Source: Ciceribacter sp. T2.26MG-112.2 (GTDB lineage: Bacteria > Pseudomonadota > Alphaproteobacteria > Rhizobiales > Rhizobiaceae). From it: DNA of 64,000 bases. Both the position numbers and the translations under genes were made by a program. The notes under the pieces were generated by a model that saw only the letters and a list, made by a program, of their open reading frames with translations, was not told the DNA's origin and searched no databases. The DNA lies in the NCBI RefSeq assembly GCF_900492205.1, contig NZ_UEYQ01000017.1:1-64000 (forward strand). The letters are read 5' to 3'. This document shows positions 1 to 9,247 of this stretch, one piece after another (the first letter of the stretch is position 1; the number at the start of each line of letters is the position of its first letter).

Positions 1-386
1 GCATAATCCGTCCTGCCTCCGTCGTCGGATGTGTCGCGAGACGTTGCGGCGCAGGCGGGGGCCGGCGCTTCGGGGTCGGTTGTAACGTGCAGCCGGCGTC
101 GGAGAGGCGGTGAAGCGGGGCGGGCGCAAGCCCGCGCCTCAAGCTCCCCCCGGGCGAAAACCCGGTTTGGGTCGTCCATGCAAGGCCTTGAGCGAAAGTT
201 TTCGGCCGCAGCGGAGCGAGCACGCCGTCTGAAAGGGGCGAAATCCCCTCGAGAACGCCGAAGGCCACGCAAGGGCGGTGCCTTATTCTAACTTATTGTG
301 CGGTGCTGCCCTTGCGTGGGCCTCCGGACTGAAACGCAAACCCCGGGCGGAAACCGCGCCGGGCCGATGATCTGTGGGAAAAAGTC
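1..386. other. Intergenic, several palindromes, no gene seen
   Basis: I see no convincing gene here; the one open frame on the plus strand has arginine/alanine-rich low-complexity content. The stretch is rich in hairpins: CCGGG/CCCGG with loop CGAAAA at 150-165, AGGGG/CCCCT at 234-249, and a 12-bp inverted repeat CCACGCAAGGGC at 265-276 against 308-319. This looks like a palindromic intergenic mosaic element of the kind common in rhizobia. That assignment is inference; the stems are seen directly. Confidence 0.4.
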
Positions 387-767
387 ATGGCGGGACGAAA
401 GACCAGGAAGAAGCGGCGCAAGGCGCGCCACGTTCAGACGCTCGAAGGCCTGCCACCCGACGAGTGGCGGCGTTATCATGAGGGCGATCTTCGCCATCTG
501 TCGCTGATGGAGGCATCGATCCAGATCCGCTCCGAGGCCTTGCGCTGGATCTGGCTTGCCAGGAGTGCCGACCAGCTCGGCTATTGGCGGACCTGTCCCT
601 TCCCGATCTGCCGTCGCCATCGCCGGTGCCGCGCCGAATATTGGCCGAAGGGCGAGCCGGTCCAGGCTCTTGTTCAGCGCCCGCCCTGCTGCCACCGCGA
701 CGAGAGCAAATATGAGCGCCTGACGGCGTTGATACGGCAAAAGGCGGCCGAGAAAGGACAAGGATGA
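387..767 (+). CDS. Small Cys-rich conserved-type hypothetical protein
   Basis: A 126-residue protein of unknown function. The N-terminus is very basic (MAGRKTRKKRRKARH), followed by a mixed helical segment and then a cluster CPFPICRRHRRC with a CC pair about 30 residues later. This spacing could bind a metal or be structural. No signal peptide or membrane segment is visible. The ATG follows GTGGGAAAAAGTC, a weak ribosome site. The gene converges on the phosphodiesterase gene to its right. The Cys/Arg cluster is unlikely to be random antisense coding, so I think it is real, but I do not recognise the family. Confidence 0.6.
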   Translation: MAGRKTRKKRRKARHVQTLEGLPPDEWRRYHEGDLRHLSLMEASIQIRSEALRWIWLARSADQLGYWRTCPFPICRRHRRCRAEYWPKGEPVQALVQRPPCCHRDESKYERLTALIRQKAAEKGQG

Positions 768-795
768 CGGCGCGACCCCGCCGTCGCCCGGACCC

Positions 796-1842
796 TCAGC
801 TGTCGCCGCCGCCATAGTGCCGGCGATAGCCCTGCCGGTCGAGCCAGTCGATCAGCGCCTCCGGTTCGTCGGTCTGGATGATGGTCGCGCCGCGCTCGAT
901 CCAGAAGCCGTAGACCGCCTCGGGCTGCCCTTGCGCAAAGGCCAGCCCGTCCCCGCGCCCGCCGGCCACCATGCCCTCCGGCCGGTCGGTGATCGGATAG
1001 GTGTTGATCCACATGTGGAAATTGCCGCGCACCGAAACGGCACGGGCGCGCGGCGAAAACAGCGGCCCCCCGGCCTCGGTCAGCGGCTCGGCGGCGCTGC
1101 GGCGCCAGTGGATCATCTCGGCGGCCTGCGGCGAGAATGCCTGCGCCACCCTGTCGACAAAGGCGGCGTCCCGCACCGCGTCGTCGGCGAGGATCGGCAT
1201 GAAGGCGACGTCCGGGCCGATCGTGTCGATCACGGCGCGGGCGCGGTCCAGCCGCTCGTCGTTCCAGATCGCCGTCTTGATCAGGATGCCGTCGGCCATG
1301 TCGAGCCCTCGTGCCGTCTCGACGATCTCGGCGAGGTCCTCCGGCTCGAGCTTGTTGTCGATGTTGACGAGGATCCGGCCGCGGGCATGGATCAGCATGT
1401 CGGCAAGCGTCGGCACCGCCTCGTCGGTGACGATCCCTGTCCCCTCGACGATCAGCCGGCAGGCCTTGAGCGCCGCAAGGGTCAGATCCGCAACCTTGCC
1501 GCGGCAGGTCGTGGTCCGATTGAGCGTTTCGTCGTGCATGACGACCAGCACGCCGTCCCTCGAGCGGCGCACGTCGAGCTCGACCATTTCAACCCCGATC
1601 GCCGCCGCATGGTCGATCGCCGCCTTCGAATTCTCCGCCCGCACCACCTGGCCGCTTTCCTTCCACCCGGCCCGATGCGCCACCACCATGACATGATCGC
1701 GAAAGCGGTTGGCATTGGCCAGCCGCTCGCGGATCAAGCCGGCATGATCGCGCTGCGGAATGGACGCATCGGAAGGCAAAAGCGGAAACAGAGCGAGAAA
1801 CGTGGCCAGAAACACGGCAGGGATCGGGGCGGTCAGGCGCAT
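796..1842 (-). CDS. Glycerophosphodiester phosphodiesterase, secreted
   Basis: Hydrolyses glycerophosphodiesters to an alcohol and glycerol-3-phosphate, presumably in the periplasm. The family signature is clear: HRAGW near residue 55, then ENS, VELDVRRSRDG and MHDETLNRTT, the metal and catalytic residues of the GDPD TIM barrel. The frame is open further upstream to 2013, but the ATG at 1842 is preferred: it has a GGAG about 9 bases upstream and starts a good signal peptide (MRLTAPIPAVFLATFLALF, cleavage near SDA). That gives 348 residues, normal for the family. It is divergent from the metallo-beta-lactamase-fold gene. Confidence 0.85.
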   Translation of the reverse strand: MRLTAPIPAVFLATFLALFPLLPSDASIPQRDHAGLIRERLANANRFRDHVMVVAHRAGWKESGQVVRAENSKAAIDHAAAIGVEMVELDVRRSRDGVLVVMHDETLNRTTTCRGKVADLTLAALKACRLIVEGTGIVTDEAVPTLADMLIHARGRILVNIDNKLEPEDLAEIVETARGLDMADGILIKTAIWNDERLDRARAVIDTIGPDVAFMPILADDAVRDAAFVDRVAQAFSPQAAEMIHWRRSAAEPLTEAGGPLFSPRARAVSVRGNFHMWINTYPITDRPEGMVAGGRGDGLAFAQGQPEAVYGFWIERGATIIQTDEPEALIDWLDRQGYRRHYGGGDS

Positions 1843-2084
1843 GGCGGCTCCAGGTCCGGGATTGATGTCCTGAGCGTCGCGATAGAGTGCGTCGGTCACA
1901 GGCCGATGAAGAAACGGTGACGGTTCGGTGACGAACGGCAGACGGAGGACGGGGACGGGGACGTGAGAAGGGAGACGAAAGGGGAGGAGGCCGATCGGTG
2001 ATGCCGCTTGCAAAGCTTCGACCGATGCGGCTCAATGGCCACGGGGCATACCCTGGCAAAAAACCGGGTTTTTTTGGGGGTTGA

Positions 2085-3284
2085 ATGGGCAAGGGGCCGG
2101 AGCGTGCAGACGCGGACGAGGGGGCGGACGCCCGGCCGGGCGCCGTCGCGTGGCGTCCGTGGCTTCGTTCGTTTCATTGGCGGATGCAGGTGCGGACCTG
2201 GCCCCGCCTGCAGTCACGGCTTGGTCGCGCGCCGCCGTCGGTTTCGGGCCGCGTCGCCCGGCGCCCTTGGTGCGTCCTGCGCCGCCTGATGACGGCCGCA
2301 CTGTTCGGCCCGGCGCTCGCCGGCTGCCACGCGGTGACGACGGACGGCCCGCATCACCCCGCCCTTCTGCCGCCCGGCCTGCGCTCGGCCGGCCTGGCGC
2401 TGCACCATCTGAACATTGCCTCCGGCCTCTATGTCCGCCGGGCGGAGGCGGGCGACGGCCTGGTCATGTCGCGGCAAGAGGCGCTGGCCGGCCTCACCAC
2501 CCGCGGCGACAGCCTCACCTGGCTCGGCCATTCCACCGTGCTGCTGCGGCTTGGCGGCGTCACCATCCTGACCGACCCGGTCTTCCCCGTCGGCTTCTCG
2601 CTCGAAAGCCCGCTGCCGCACCGCCATGCCTTGGCCCCGATTGGCCTGGATGACCTGCCGCCGATCGATGTCGTTCTCCTGTCGCATGGCGATTACGACC
2701 ATCTGCACAGCCCGACGCTGAAGGCGCTGGCGACCCGCTTCCCCAAGGCCCGGATCGTCCTGCCGGACGGCCTCGAAAGCCATGGCGAAAAGGCTGGCTT
2801 CACGACCGTCGAGCATCCGCCGGTCGGCGAAACGGTCGTCGCCGGCGGCGCCCGGATCACCGCCTTTCCGGCGGTCCACGGCACGCGCCGCAACCTCTTG
2901 GCCAAGCTCGACGGCGAGGCCTATGTCTGGGATATCCGGACGGCCGCTCGTGCGGCGCTGTTCGTCGGCGACAGTGCCCATGGCCCGATCTTCGGCGAGA
3001 TCGGCAGGAGGGGCGGTCCCTATGATCTGGCGCTGGTGCCGATCGGCGCCTTCGAGCCCTCGCCGCTGGTGGCCGATATGCATTCGACGCCGGAAGACGC
3101 CGCCCTTATTCTCGCCGAATTGCGCGCTACGCTCGGCATCGGCATTCACTGGGGCACCTTTGCGCTGTCGCCGGAACCGCTGCGGGATCCGGCCGACCGC
3201 TTCCTCGCCGCAAGCGACGGCAACCGCCGGGCGCGGGTCTTGAAGATCGGCGAGACTCTGAGGCTCGAACCTCGGGGGAACTGA
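2085..3284 (+). CDS. MBL-fold metallohydrolase, probable lipoprotein (NAPE-PLD-like)
   Basis: Metallo-beta-lactamase fold hydrolase of the UlaG/NAPE-PLD type. Visible motifs are WLGHSTVLLRLGG, TDPVF, the metal site LSHGDYDHLH, a later VHGTRRN and GDSAHG. Substrate is unknown; phosphodiester or phospholipid cleavage is the family role. The N-terminus is uncertain. The ATG used has GGGGG four bases upstream, but ATG at 2184 is also possible. A lipobox LAGC near residue 81, after ARRPWCVLRRL, suggests a lipoprotein whose signal peptide starts later than the first ATG. A symmetric AAAAAACC/GGGTTTTTTT element lies at 2058-2075, just upstream. The GH32 gene follows within about 30 bases. Confidence 0.8.
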   Translation: MGKGPERADADEGADARPGAVAWRPWLRSFHWRMQVRTWPRLQSRLGRAPPSVSGRVARRPWCVLRRLMTAALFGPALAGCHAVTTDGPHHPALLPPGLRSAGLALHHLNIASGLYVRRAEAGDGLVMSRQEALAGLTTRGDSLTWLGHSTVLLRLGGVTILTDPVFPVGFSLESPLPHRHALAPIGLDDLPPIDVVLLSHGDYDHLHSPTLKALATRFPKARIVLPDGLESHGEKAGFTTVEHPPVGETVVAGGARITAFPAVHGTRRNLLAKLDGEAYVWDIRTAARAALFVGDSAHGPIFGEIGRRGGPYDLALVPIGAFEPSPLVADMHSTPEDAALILAELRATLGIGIHWGTFALSPEPLRDPADRFLAASDGNRRARVLKIGETLRLEPRGN

Positions 3285-3315
3285 CCCAGTGGTCCCCCCG
3301 TTGTCGAAGGGAAAA

Positions 3316-5118
3316 ATGAGGACGGAAGGACGACAGCCCATGGCGGCGGACAAGGGCGATGCCCCGGAACGGAGCGAAAACGCGGCGCCGGACAGCGGGC
3401 CGATGCCGCAGGGGCGGTCGGAAAGGCAAGGTGTCAGTGAAACCCTGCGCATCATTTCCGCCGACCTCCCGGTCAACACCACCCTGCATCTGTGGCTGAA
3501 GGCCGTTCATCCGGACCGGCCCGGATCGGTCTCGCTTCACAGCGCCAACGGCAAGTTCGGCGAGGTCCAGGCGGTCAATGCCGAGGAAAATTCCTTCCGC
3601 ATCTACCACGTGTTCGGCGGCGGCCGCATCGAGCTTCGCTATGACAGTGCAGACACCTCGGTGTCGGTCGCCTACTGGTTCACCGCCGCCGACGTGCTGG
3701 AAACCGGGATAACCGTGTTGCACACCAATCCCGTCAATGCCCCGCCGGACCTTCCCGCCTCCTACCATTTCCGCCCGCCCTTCGGCTGGATGAACGACCC
3801 GAACGGTTTCGGCCGTTTTGGCGGCCGGCCGCACCTGTTCTACCAGCATTATTCGCATGGCCGGATGTGGAACAACATGCACTGGGGCCATGCCGTCTCG
3901 TCCGACTATCTGCGCTGGCGTCATCTGCCGGTGTTCCTGTTTCCCTCGGAGGAACTCTCGGCCCGTCCCGACAAGCGCGGCGGCGCCTTTTCCGGCTCGG
4001 CCATTCCGCTGCCGAACGGTCCGGGCATCCGGGTGTTCTTCACCGAGAAGGTCAGCGACCGCCAGCCGGAACAGGAGATCCAGATGTCGGCCGTCTCGGC
4101 CGATCTGTTCTCCGCCGGCGAGGCCACCGTCATCCTGCCGCATCGCCCGGAAGGTGAGGGCTTGACCCTCGATTTCCGCGATCCTTACGTCTTCAAGGGG
4201 CCGGACGGTCGCTGGAAGATGCTGCTCGGCAGTCAGAGCGACGAAGGCGGCGTGATCCTGCTCTACGAGACGGAGGATGTTCAGGCGGCCGGCGGCTGGA
4301 CCTATCTCGGCAAGCTGCTGGTCGAGACCCGTCACCGGACGACGGCGATCGAATGTCCGTGCCTGCTGCCGCTCGACGGCGAGGCGACCGACCCCGCGAC
4401 GCGCTGGGCCCTGATCTACGGCCTGATGAACGGCAAGGACGAGCGGACCGGGCGCCGCAACCTGACCATGGTCGATGTCGGCTGGTTCGACGGCCGGACC
4501 TTTTCCCGCGAGTTCAGCCGCGAGCTCGATTTCATCACCGACAACTATGCCTTCCAGGCCTTCATGGACGGCGCGACGCCGGTCGGGATCGGCTGGCTCG
4601 GCAATTGGGCCGATACCGGCCCGACTATCGACTTTCCCTCGGCCATGACCCTGCCGCGCACGCTGAGGCTGGAGGACGGGCAGCTGCTCACGCCACCGAT
4701 CGGTGCGGCGGAGAGCCTGCGCAGCCACATCATCGACCGCACCCGCCTGGCGGCCGGCGAGACGGTTTTGTTCCCCAACGGCGCGGTCGAGTTCCTGCTC
4801 GAGCTTGCCGAAGCCGGGCTGCCGTTCGACCTCGCCTTCGATCATCCGGGCGTCACCTTGGGCCTGGTCCAGGACGAAACGGGATTGTGGCTGCGTCATG
4901 AGAACGGGGGCGGGGAGAGCCCTCGCTACATCGTCGAGGGCGCGCGGGTGCGCCGGCTGCGCATCTTCCTCGACTATGGGTCGATCGAGGTTTTCGCCGA
5001 TGACGGCCGGATCGCCGGCACCAAGCGGATCGCCGGCTTCGAGCCGGTGCGCTCGGCACGCCTCCGGGCGCCGGCCGACGGCGTGCGTCACGCCACGGTC
5101 TGGGCCTTGCGTCTCTGA
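3316..5118 (+). CDS. Glycoside hydrolase family 32 (levanase/invertase type)
   Basis: Hydrolyses beta-fructosidic bonds in sucrose or fructans. About 600 residues: an N-terminal beta domain (about 1-145), then the five-bladed propeller with WMNDPNG (nucleophile Asp), FRDPYVF (transition-state Asp) and ECPCL (acid/base Glu), and a C-terminal beta-sandwich with IFLDYGSIEVFADDG. All three catalytic residues are present. There is no signal peptide, so it is probably cytoplasmic. The frame also allows a GTG at 3289, but the ATG used has AAGGG at good spacing. It is close behind the MBL-fold gene and may be cotranscribed. Exact substrate cannot be read from sequence. Confidence 0.92.
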   Translation: MRTEGRQPMAADKGDAPERSENAAPDSGPMPQGRSERQGVSETLRIISADLPVNTTLHLWLKAVHPDRPGSVSLHSANGKFGEVQAVNAEENSFRIYHVFGGGRIELRYDSADTSVSVAYWFTAADVLETGITVLHTNPVNAPPDLPASYHFRPPFGWMNDPNGFGRFGGRPHLFYQHYSHGRMWNNMHWGHAVSSDYLRWRHLPVFLFPSEELSARPDKRGGAFSGSAIPLPNGPGIRVFFTEKVSDRQPEQEIQMSAVSADLFSAGEATVILPHRPEGEGLTLDFRDPYVFKGPDGRWKMLLGSQSDEGGVILLYETEDVQAAGGWTYLGKLLVETRHRTTAIECPCLLPLDGEATDPATRWALIYGLMNGKDERTGRRNLTMVDVGWFDGRTFSREFSRELDFITDNYAFQAFMDGATPVGIGWLGNWADTGPTIDFPSAMTLPRTLRLEDGQLLTPPIGAAESLRSHIIDRTRLAAGETVLFPNGAVEFLLELAEAGLPFDLAFDHPGVTLGLVQDETGLWLRHENGGGESPRYIVEGARVRRLRIFLDYGSIEVFADDGRIAGTKRIAGFEPVRSARLRAPADGVRHATVWALRL

Positions 5119-5127
5119 GGGCCGGTC

Positions 5128-6540
5128 CTACGCGGCGGCATCGGCCGGTGGCCGCACGCGCACCACCGTGACGGTGCAGGGGGCGGTGGCGGCCACTTCG
5201 CCGGATACACTGCCGAGCAGCGAACGCATGGCTGAATTGGCGCGCGCGCCCATCACGATGTGATCGACGATATTCTGGCGGGCAAAGTCGAGGATCGCCG
5301 CGGCCGGCGAGATCGCCTCGATCACATGGTAGGTGATCGTTCCCTCCGGCGCCTTCAACGGCTCGGCCCAGTGCTTGAGCTGCACGAGCCGCGCCACATG
5401 CTTGTTGTTGCCCTCCGCGTCGAGGTCGCTTTCAAGGCTGATGCGGGCGATCTTCAGGACATTCAGGCAGGCGATGCGGGCATTGGGCGTCTTCTCGATG
5501 ATGCGGCTGACGGTCAGGCGCAAAGCGTCGGCCAGGTCTTCCGAGCCGTCCGAGAGATCGATCGCCACCATGACGATCGGCGCATTCGAGGACGTCTCCG
5601 CAGCCCCCTGCGGGCGCAGCAACTCGATCGGATCGGGATTGAACCGCCGCTTGATGACGGCGCCCCAGCCGTCGCGTTCGAGTTTTTCCGCGCGTGCCGT
5701 GAGCGTGACCTTGGAGAGATCCTGAAGGTCCATCATCAACTGGGCGGCCGTCGGGTAGCGGCGGGCCGGGTTGACCTCGAGGCAGCGCAGGATGACTTCC
5801 TGCAGCGCCTTGGGAAGGTCCGGCGCAAGCGCCCGCGGCGGTACCGGGTCGCGCCACAGCCGTTTCTTCAGACCCTTCATCCGCTGCGGGTCGCCGAACG
5901 GGCGTTTCGCCGTCGCGAAAAAATACAGAAGGACGCCCAGCGCGAAGATGTCGCTGCGAAAGTCGCTGCGCACGCCGAGAATCTGCTCCGGCGCCATATA
6001 GGGTGCCGTGCCATAAGGCAGACGAAATTCCTCGTCCATCAGGTCCGGCAGATGCAGATGCCGGGCAAGGCCGTAGTCGACCAGCACCGCCTCTCCGGTC
6101 TCACGAAACAGGATGTTCGACGGCTTGATGTCGAGATGAACGACGTTCTGCCGGTGCAGGTCCGCGAGCGCCATGGCGATCCGGCATCCGAGCGCAACCA
6201 CTTCCTCGGCCGGCCTCGGCAGGTCGTCCAGCATCGGATAGAGCGACTTGCCGGACAGCCGCTCGAAGACGATGTAAGGCTGGGTGGCGAAGTCGCCATT
6301 GGCGACGAAGCGTGGCACATGCCGGCCGGAGAGCCGGGGCAGGATCATCTGCTCCATCTCGAAGCCGACGATCATGGCCGGGTCCGTGCCGGCCCCCATC
6401 TCCGGCACCTTCATCAGCATTGGAAAATCATAGTCCGGATGGGTGACGCTGAAGAGTTGCGCCATGCCGCCCCGATGCGCGAGTTCGCCGATCGTGAAGC
6501 CGTCGATCACGTCGCCTGGGTGTATTCTGGTTTTAGGCAT
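5128..6540 (-). CDS. Serine/threonine protein kinase fused to universal stress protein domain
   Basis: A eukaryotic-type kinase covers roughly residues 10-275: a degenerate Gly-rich loop (GELAHRGGMAQLF), MKVPE lysine, catalytic HLDIKPSN, DYGLAR in place of DFG, APEQ and a conserved C-lobe. From about 320 to the end is a UspA domain with VMVAIDLSDGSEDLADAL and the nucleotide-binding GARANSAMRSLLGSVSGEVA. So it should phosphorylate proteins, perhaps gated by ATP or adenylate binding in the Usp part. No membrane segment is seen. It lies 16 bases downstream of a metallophosphoesterase on the same strand, a possible kinase/phosphatase operon. Confidence 0.9.
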   Translation of the reverse strand: MPKTRIHPGDVIDGFTIGELAHRGGMAQLFSVTHPDYDFPMLMKVPEMGAGTDPAMIVGFEMEQMILPRLSGRHVPRFVANGDFATQPYIVFERLSGKSLYPMLDDLPRPAEEVVALGCRIAMALADLHRQNVVHLDIKPSNILFRETGEAVLVDYGLARHLHLPDLMDEEFRLPYGTAPYMAPEQILGVRSDFRSDIFALGVLLYFFATAKRPFGDPQRMKGLKKRLWRDPVPPRALAPDLPKALQEVILRCLEVNPARRYPTAAQLMMDLQDLSKVTLTARAEKLERDGWGAVIKRRFNPDPIELLRPQGAAETSSNAPIVMVAIDLSDGSEDLADALRLTVSRIIEKTPNARIACLNVLKIARISLESDLDAEGNNKHVARLVQLKHWAEPLKAPEGTITYHVIEAISPAAAILDFARQNIVDHIVMGARANSAMRSLLGSVSGEVAATAPCTVTVVRVRPPADAAA

Positions 6541-6556
6541 TCCCCCGTCCCCTCGG

Positions 6557-7297
6557 TCATTTCCCCCGGAAGAGCCTCAACGCCAGTGCGTCGGGAAGCC
6601 CCACGGCCCTGATCCTAGCGGCTGCTCCCTCTATGTCATAGCCGACGCGGTGGAATTCGATCTCTCCACGGTCGGTATCGAGAATGCCGAAGGCCGCAGC
6701 CGGATTGCCATCGCGGGGTTGCCCCACCGCGCCCATGACGGCGAGCCAGCGACGCTGCGCAAGCAGTGGAATGCCCTGCGCCGATGTCGGCGTGAAGGCC
6801 GTGGTCTTGCCGTTCGGCCCGAGACCATAGAGCGCCGGACGGTGGACATGGCCGCAGAAGCTGATGCGGGCGCGGCAGGCCTGAAGATGCGCGGCGGCGG
6901 TTTCCGCATCGGTGACGTAATGATAGCGGGCCGGGGCCGACGCGTCGGCATGGACATAGAGGCGTTCGCCATCCTCGACCTCCAGAGGCAGCCGGGCGAG
7001 GAAGGCCTTCTGTTCGTCGTTCAACTGGGTGCGCGTCCAGTCGATCGCCGCCCGTGCCACCTCGTTCATCGACACCGACGGATCGGCCACGCCCTGGTCA
7101 TGATTGCCACGAATGACGATCGCGCCCTCCGCCGCCAATGCCATCGTCTTGTCTAAGCACCACACCGGATCGCCGCCGTATCCGACAATGTCCCCGAGGA
7201 TCACATGGCGTTCCGCTCCGCGCTCTGCGGCGGCGGTGAGGACGGCCTGGAAAGCCTGGCGATTGCCGTGGATATCCGACATTAAAGCGATCCGCAT
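6557..7297 (-). CDS. Calcineurin-like metallophosphoesterase
   Basis: A two-metal phosphoesterase of 246 residues. MSDIHGN at residues 6-12, GDIVGYGGDP, GNHDQG and the C-terminal CGHVHRP give the full set of metal ligands (D-x-H, GD, GNHD, GHxH). The family includes protein phosphatases, diadenosine tetraphosphatases and cyclic-nucleotide phosphodiesterases, and the sequence does not separate these. It is the first gene of a likely two-gene operon with the kinase-Usp fusion, so reversing phosphorylation is a reasonable guess, not a demonstrated role. It is cytosolic by appearance. Confidence 0.88.
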   Translation of the reverse strand: MRIALMSDIHGNRQAFQAVLTAAAERGAERHVILGDIVGYGGDPVWCLDKTMALAAEGAIVIRGNHDQGVADPSVSMNEVARAAIDWTRTQLNDEQKAFLARLPLEVEDGERLYVHADASAPARYHYVTDAETAAAHLQACRARISFCGHVHRPALYGLGPNGKTTAFTPTSAQGIPLLAQRRWLAVMGAVGQPRDGNPAAAFGILDTDRGEIEFHRVGYDIEGAAARIRAVGLPDALALRLFRGK

Positions 7298-7543
7298 GAC
7301 CCCTCCCTGGCGACGAATGCTCGGACTGCCAATGTAGGGAGGATTGCGGTGAGGCGCTATTGGCCGGAAGGAGGGGTGCGGGGCCCATCCTGACGTCCGC
7401 GGCCCGTGGCGATACCGTCACATATCGGTCAAGTGCGAGGACTAGAACTGGATGCAGTTCGCCTCCAGAATGGCCTGCCGGCTACCGCGCATCCAGCGCT
7501 CGTATCCTGCCGAGACATGGCGAGGCCATAGGGGATGTGGTGC

Positions 7544-9034
7544 ATGAACAGCCAGGATTTTCATCAAGAGACGTTGCAGGCCTCGGCCCTGCTCGAGGAT
7601 ATGCTGGCCCTGCGCGCCACGGTCATCGACGCGTCGACGGCATTGATCGAGGGTTTCACCGGCAGCGGTGCAGCGCCGGTCGATCCGGCCCTTGTCAATC
7701 TGGCCCATTATCTCTGCCTGCGCCATCACGACATCCGCCCGCTCCAGCGGCGGCTGATGCGCCTCGGACTCTCCTCGCTCGGTCGCCTTGAAGGTCGTGT
7801 CGTGCCGACGCTGGACGCCGTCATCGCTGCGTTGGCCGCTCTCGCCGGCCGCCAGAGCCCTGTTGCCATGCCGCTGGAGGAGGAGTTCTTCCGCGGCGAG
7901 GCGCGGCTCGAAGAGGCGTCGGCGGCCCTGTTCGGCCGGCCGCCGGTCAACCGGCGCACGAGGATCATGGTGACGCTGCCGAGCGAGGCGGCGGCAGGCC
8001 CGGACTTCATCCTCGACCTGGCCCGGCGCGGCATGGACGTGGCGCGGATCAACTGCGCGCATGACGGCCCCGAGGCCTGGCGCGCAATGGCCGGATTTGC
8101 CCGCGCCGCCGGTGCCGCAACGGGCCGCGACATCACCGTGCTGATGGACATTGCCGGCCCGAAGATCCGCACGGCTGCCGTGCAGATGCCCGACAAGAAA
8201 TCGCGGCTCCAGCCAGGGGACAGGATCCGCCTCGTGGCCTCGGGTCTGCCCAGAACCTGTGCCGAGGTGCTCTATTCGGCGGGTGTCTCGCTTCCCGAAA
8301 TGGTGACGCGCCTCTCGATCGGAGACCGTGTCCGTTATGACGATGGCAAGCTGGAAGCGGTGGTGGAAAGCTTAGGTGACGGCGAGGCGGTGATCCGGGT
8401 CGAGAAGACCAAGGCGCGCGGGACCAAGCTGAAGCCGGAAAAGGGCATCAACCTGCCCGATACGGCACTCGGGCTGTCACCGCTTACCGCCAAGGACGAG
8501 ACCGACCTCGTCACCGTGATCGAATGCGCCGACATGATCGGCTATTCCTTCGTCAGCCGCCCGGAAGACATTGATCTGCTCGACAGCATGCTGGCCCGTC
8601 ACGGCATGGCCGACCGCACCCTCGGCCTGATCGCCAAGATCGAGCAGCCCGAGGCCGTGCGCAACCTGCCGGCCCTGATTGCCCGGGCACGGCGGCGCGG
8701 CCCCTTCGGCGTGATGATCGCGCGCGGCGACCTCGCGGCCGAAATCGGTTTCGAACGGCTGGCGGAAATGCAGGAGGAGATCCTGTGGATCAGCGAGGCG
8801 GCCTCCGTTCCCGCGGTCTGGGCGACGCAGGTGCTCGAGGACCTGGTGCGGGAAGGCATTCCGACCCGTGGCGAGATGACCGACGCGGCCATGGCGGCGC
8901 GAGCGGAATGCGTCATGCTCAACAAGGGGCCGGCCGTCGGCCAGGCTGTCGAATTGCTCGACCGCCTGCTCGCCCGCATGGACGAGCACATGTTCAAGAA
9001 GACGCCGACGCTCAGGGCGCTCAAATCCTGGTGA
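7544..9034 (+). CDS. Pyruvate kinase, short form without C-terminal domain
   Basis: Converts phosphoenolpyruvate and ADP to pyruvate and ATP. An N-terminal extension of about 140 helical residues precedes the barrel (RTRIMVTLPSEA, RINCAHDG, MDIAGPKIRT, a B domain with INLPDTALGL, then IAKIEQPEAV and MIARGDLAAEIG). AKIE carries the active-site Lys and metal-binding Glu. The usual C-terminal allosteric domain is absent: the chain ends soon after the MLNKGPAVGQAVELLDR region. This long-N/short-C layout is known in some alphaproteobacteria and may lack classical regulation. ATG at 7544 is preferred over 7535 because GGGG lies at proper distance. Confidence 0.85.
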   Translation: MNSQDFHQETLQASALLEDMLALRATVIDASTALIEGFTGSGAAPVDPALVNLAHYLCLRHHDIRPLQRRLMRLGLSSLGRLEGRVVPTLDAVIAALAALAGRQSPVAMPLEEEFFRGEARLEEASAALFGRPPVNRRTRIMVTLPSEAAAGPDFILDLARRGMDVARINCAHDGPEAWRAMAGFARAAGAATGRDITVLMDIAGPKIRTAAVQMPDKKSRLQPGDRIRLVASGLPRTCAEVLYSAGVSLPEMVTRLSIGDRVRYDDGKLEAVVESLGDGEAVIRVEKTKARGTKLKPEKGINLPDTALGLSPLTAKDETDLVTVIECADMIGYSFVSRPEDIDLLDSMLARHGMADRTLGLIAKIEQPEAVRNLPALIARARRRGPFGVMIARGDLAAEIGFERLAEMQEEILWISEAASVPAVWATQVLEDLVREGIPTRGEMTDAAMAARAECVMLNKGPAVGQAVELLDRLLARMDEHMFKKTPTLRALKSW

Positions 9035-9247
9035 TCCCTTTCGTCTCGAGCCTTCGTCGCTTGCCATAGCGTCTCTCGGCGATTGATTTGCCGCGCCCCC
9101 CGGATTAGTTATCTTCGTCGGATCGAATGAACGGTGCCGGCGCACGGAGTGGGGTCTGTGCGCGGAGGGGGGACGGGCCTGGTTTCTGCATGATGATGAT
9201 GTTTTCGCGCCGCTTCACCATGCGCGCCGCTTGCCGCAGGCTGGACC

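Noticed and set aside
31..291. Open frame in the left intergenic region
   Set aside because: Low-complexity Arg/Ala/Gly product that covers several hairpins; no ribosome site or family features.
2058..2075. AAAAAACC/GGGTTTTTTT as a terminator
   Set aside because: It lies between two divergent genes, so there is nothing to terminate; a chance or promoter-associated symmetry is more likely.
3127..5091. Long open frame on the minus strand over the GH32 gene (and similar long antisense frames over the GDPD, kinase, YiiX, histidine kinase and mod genes)
   Set aside because: High third-position GC leaves antisense frames open. The products are Arg/Gly/Asp-rich with no family motifs, while the other strand carries clear enzymes.
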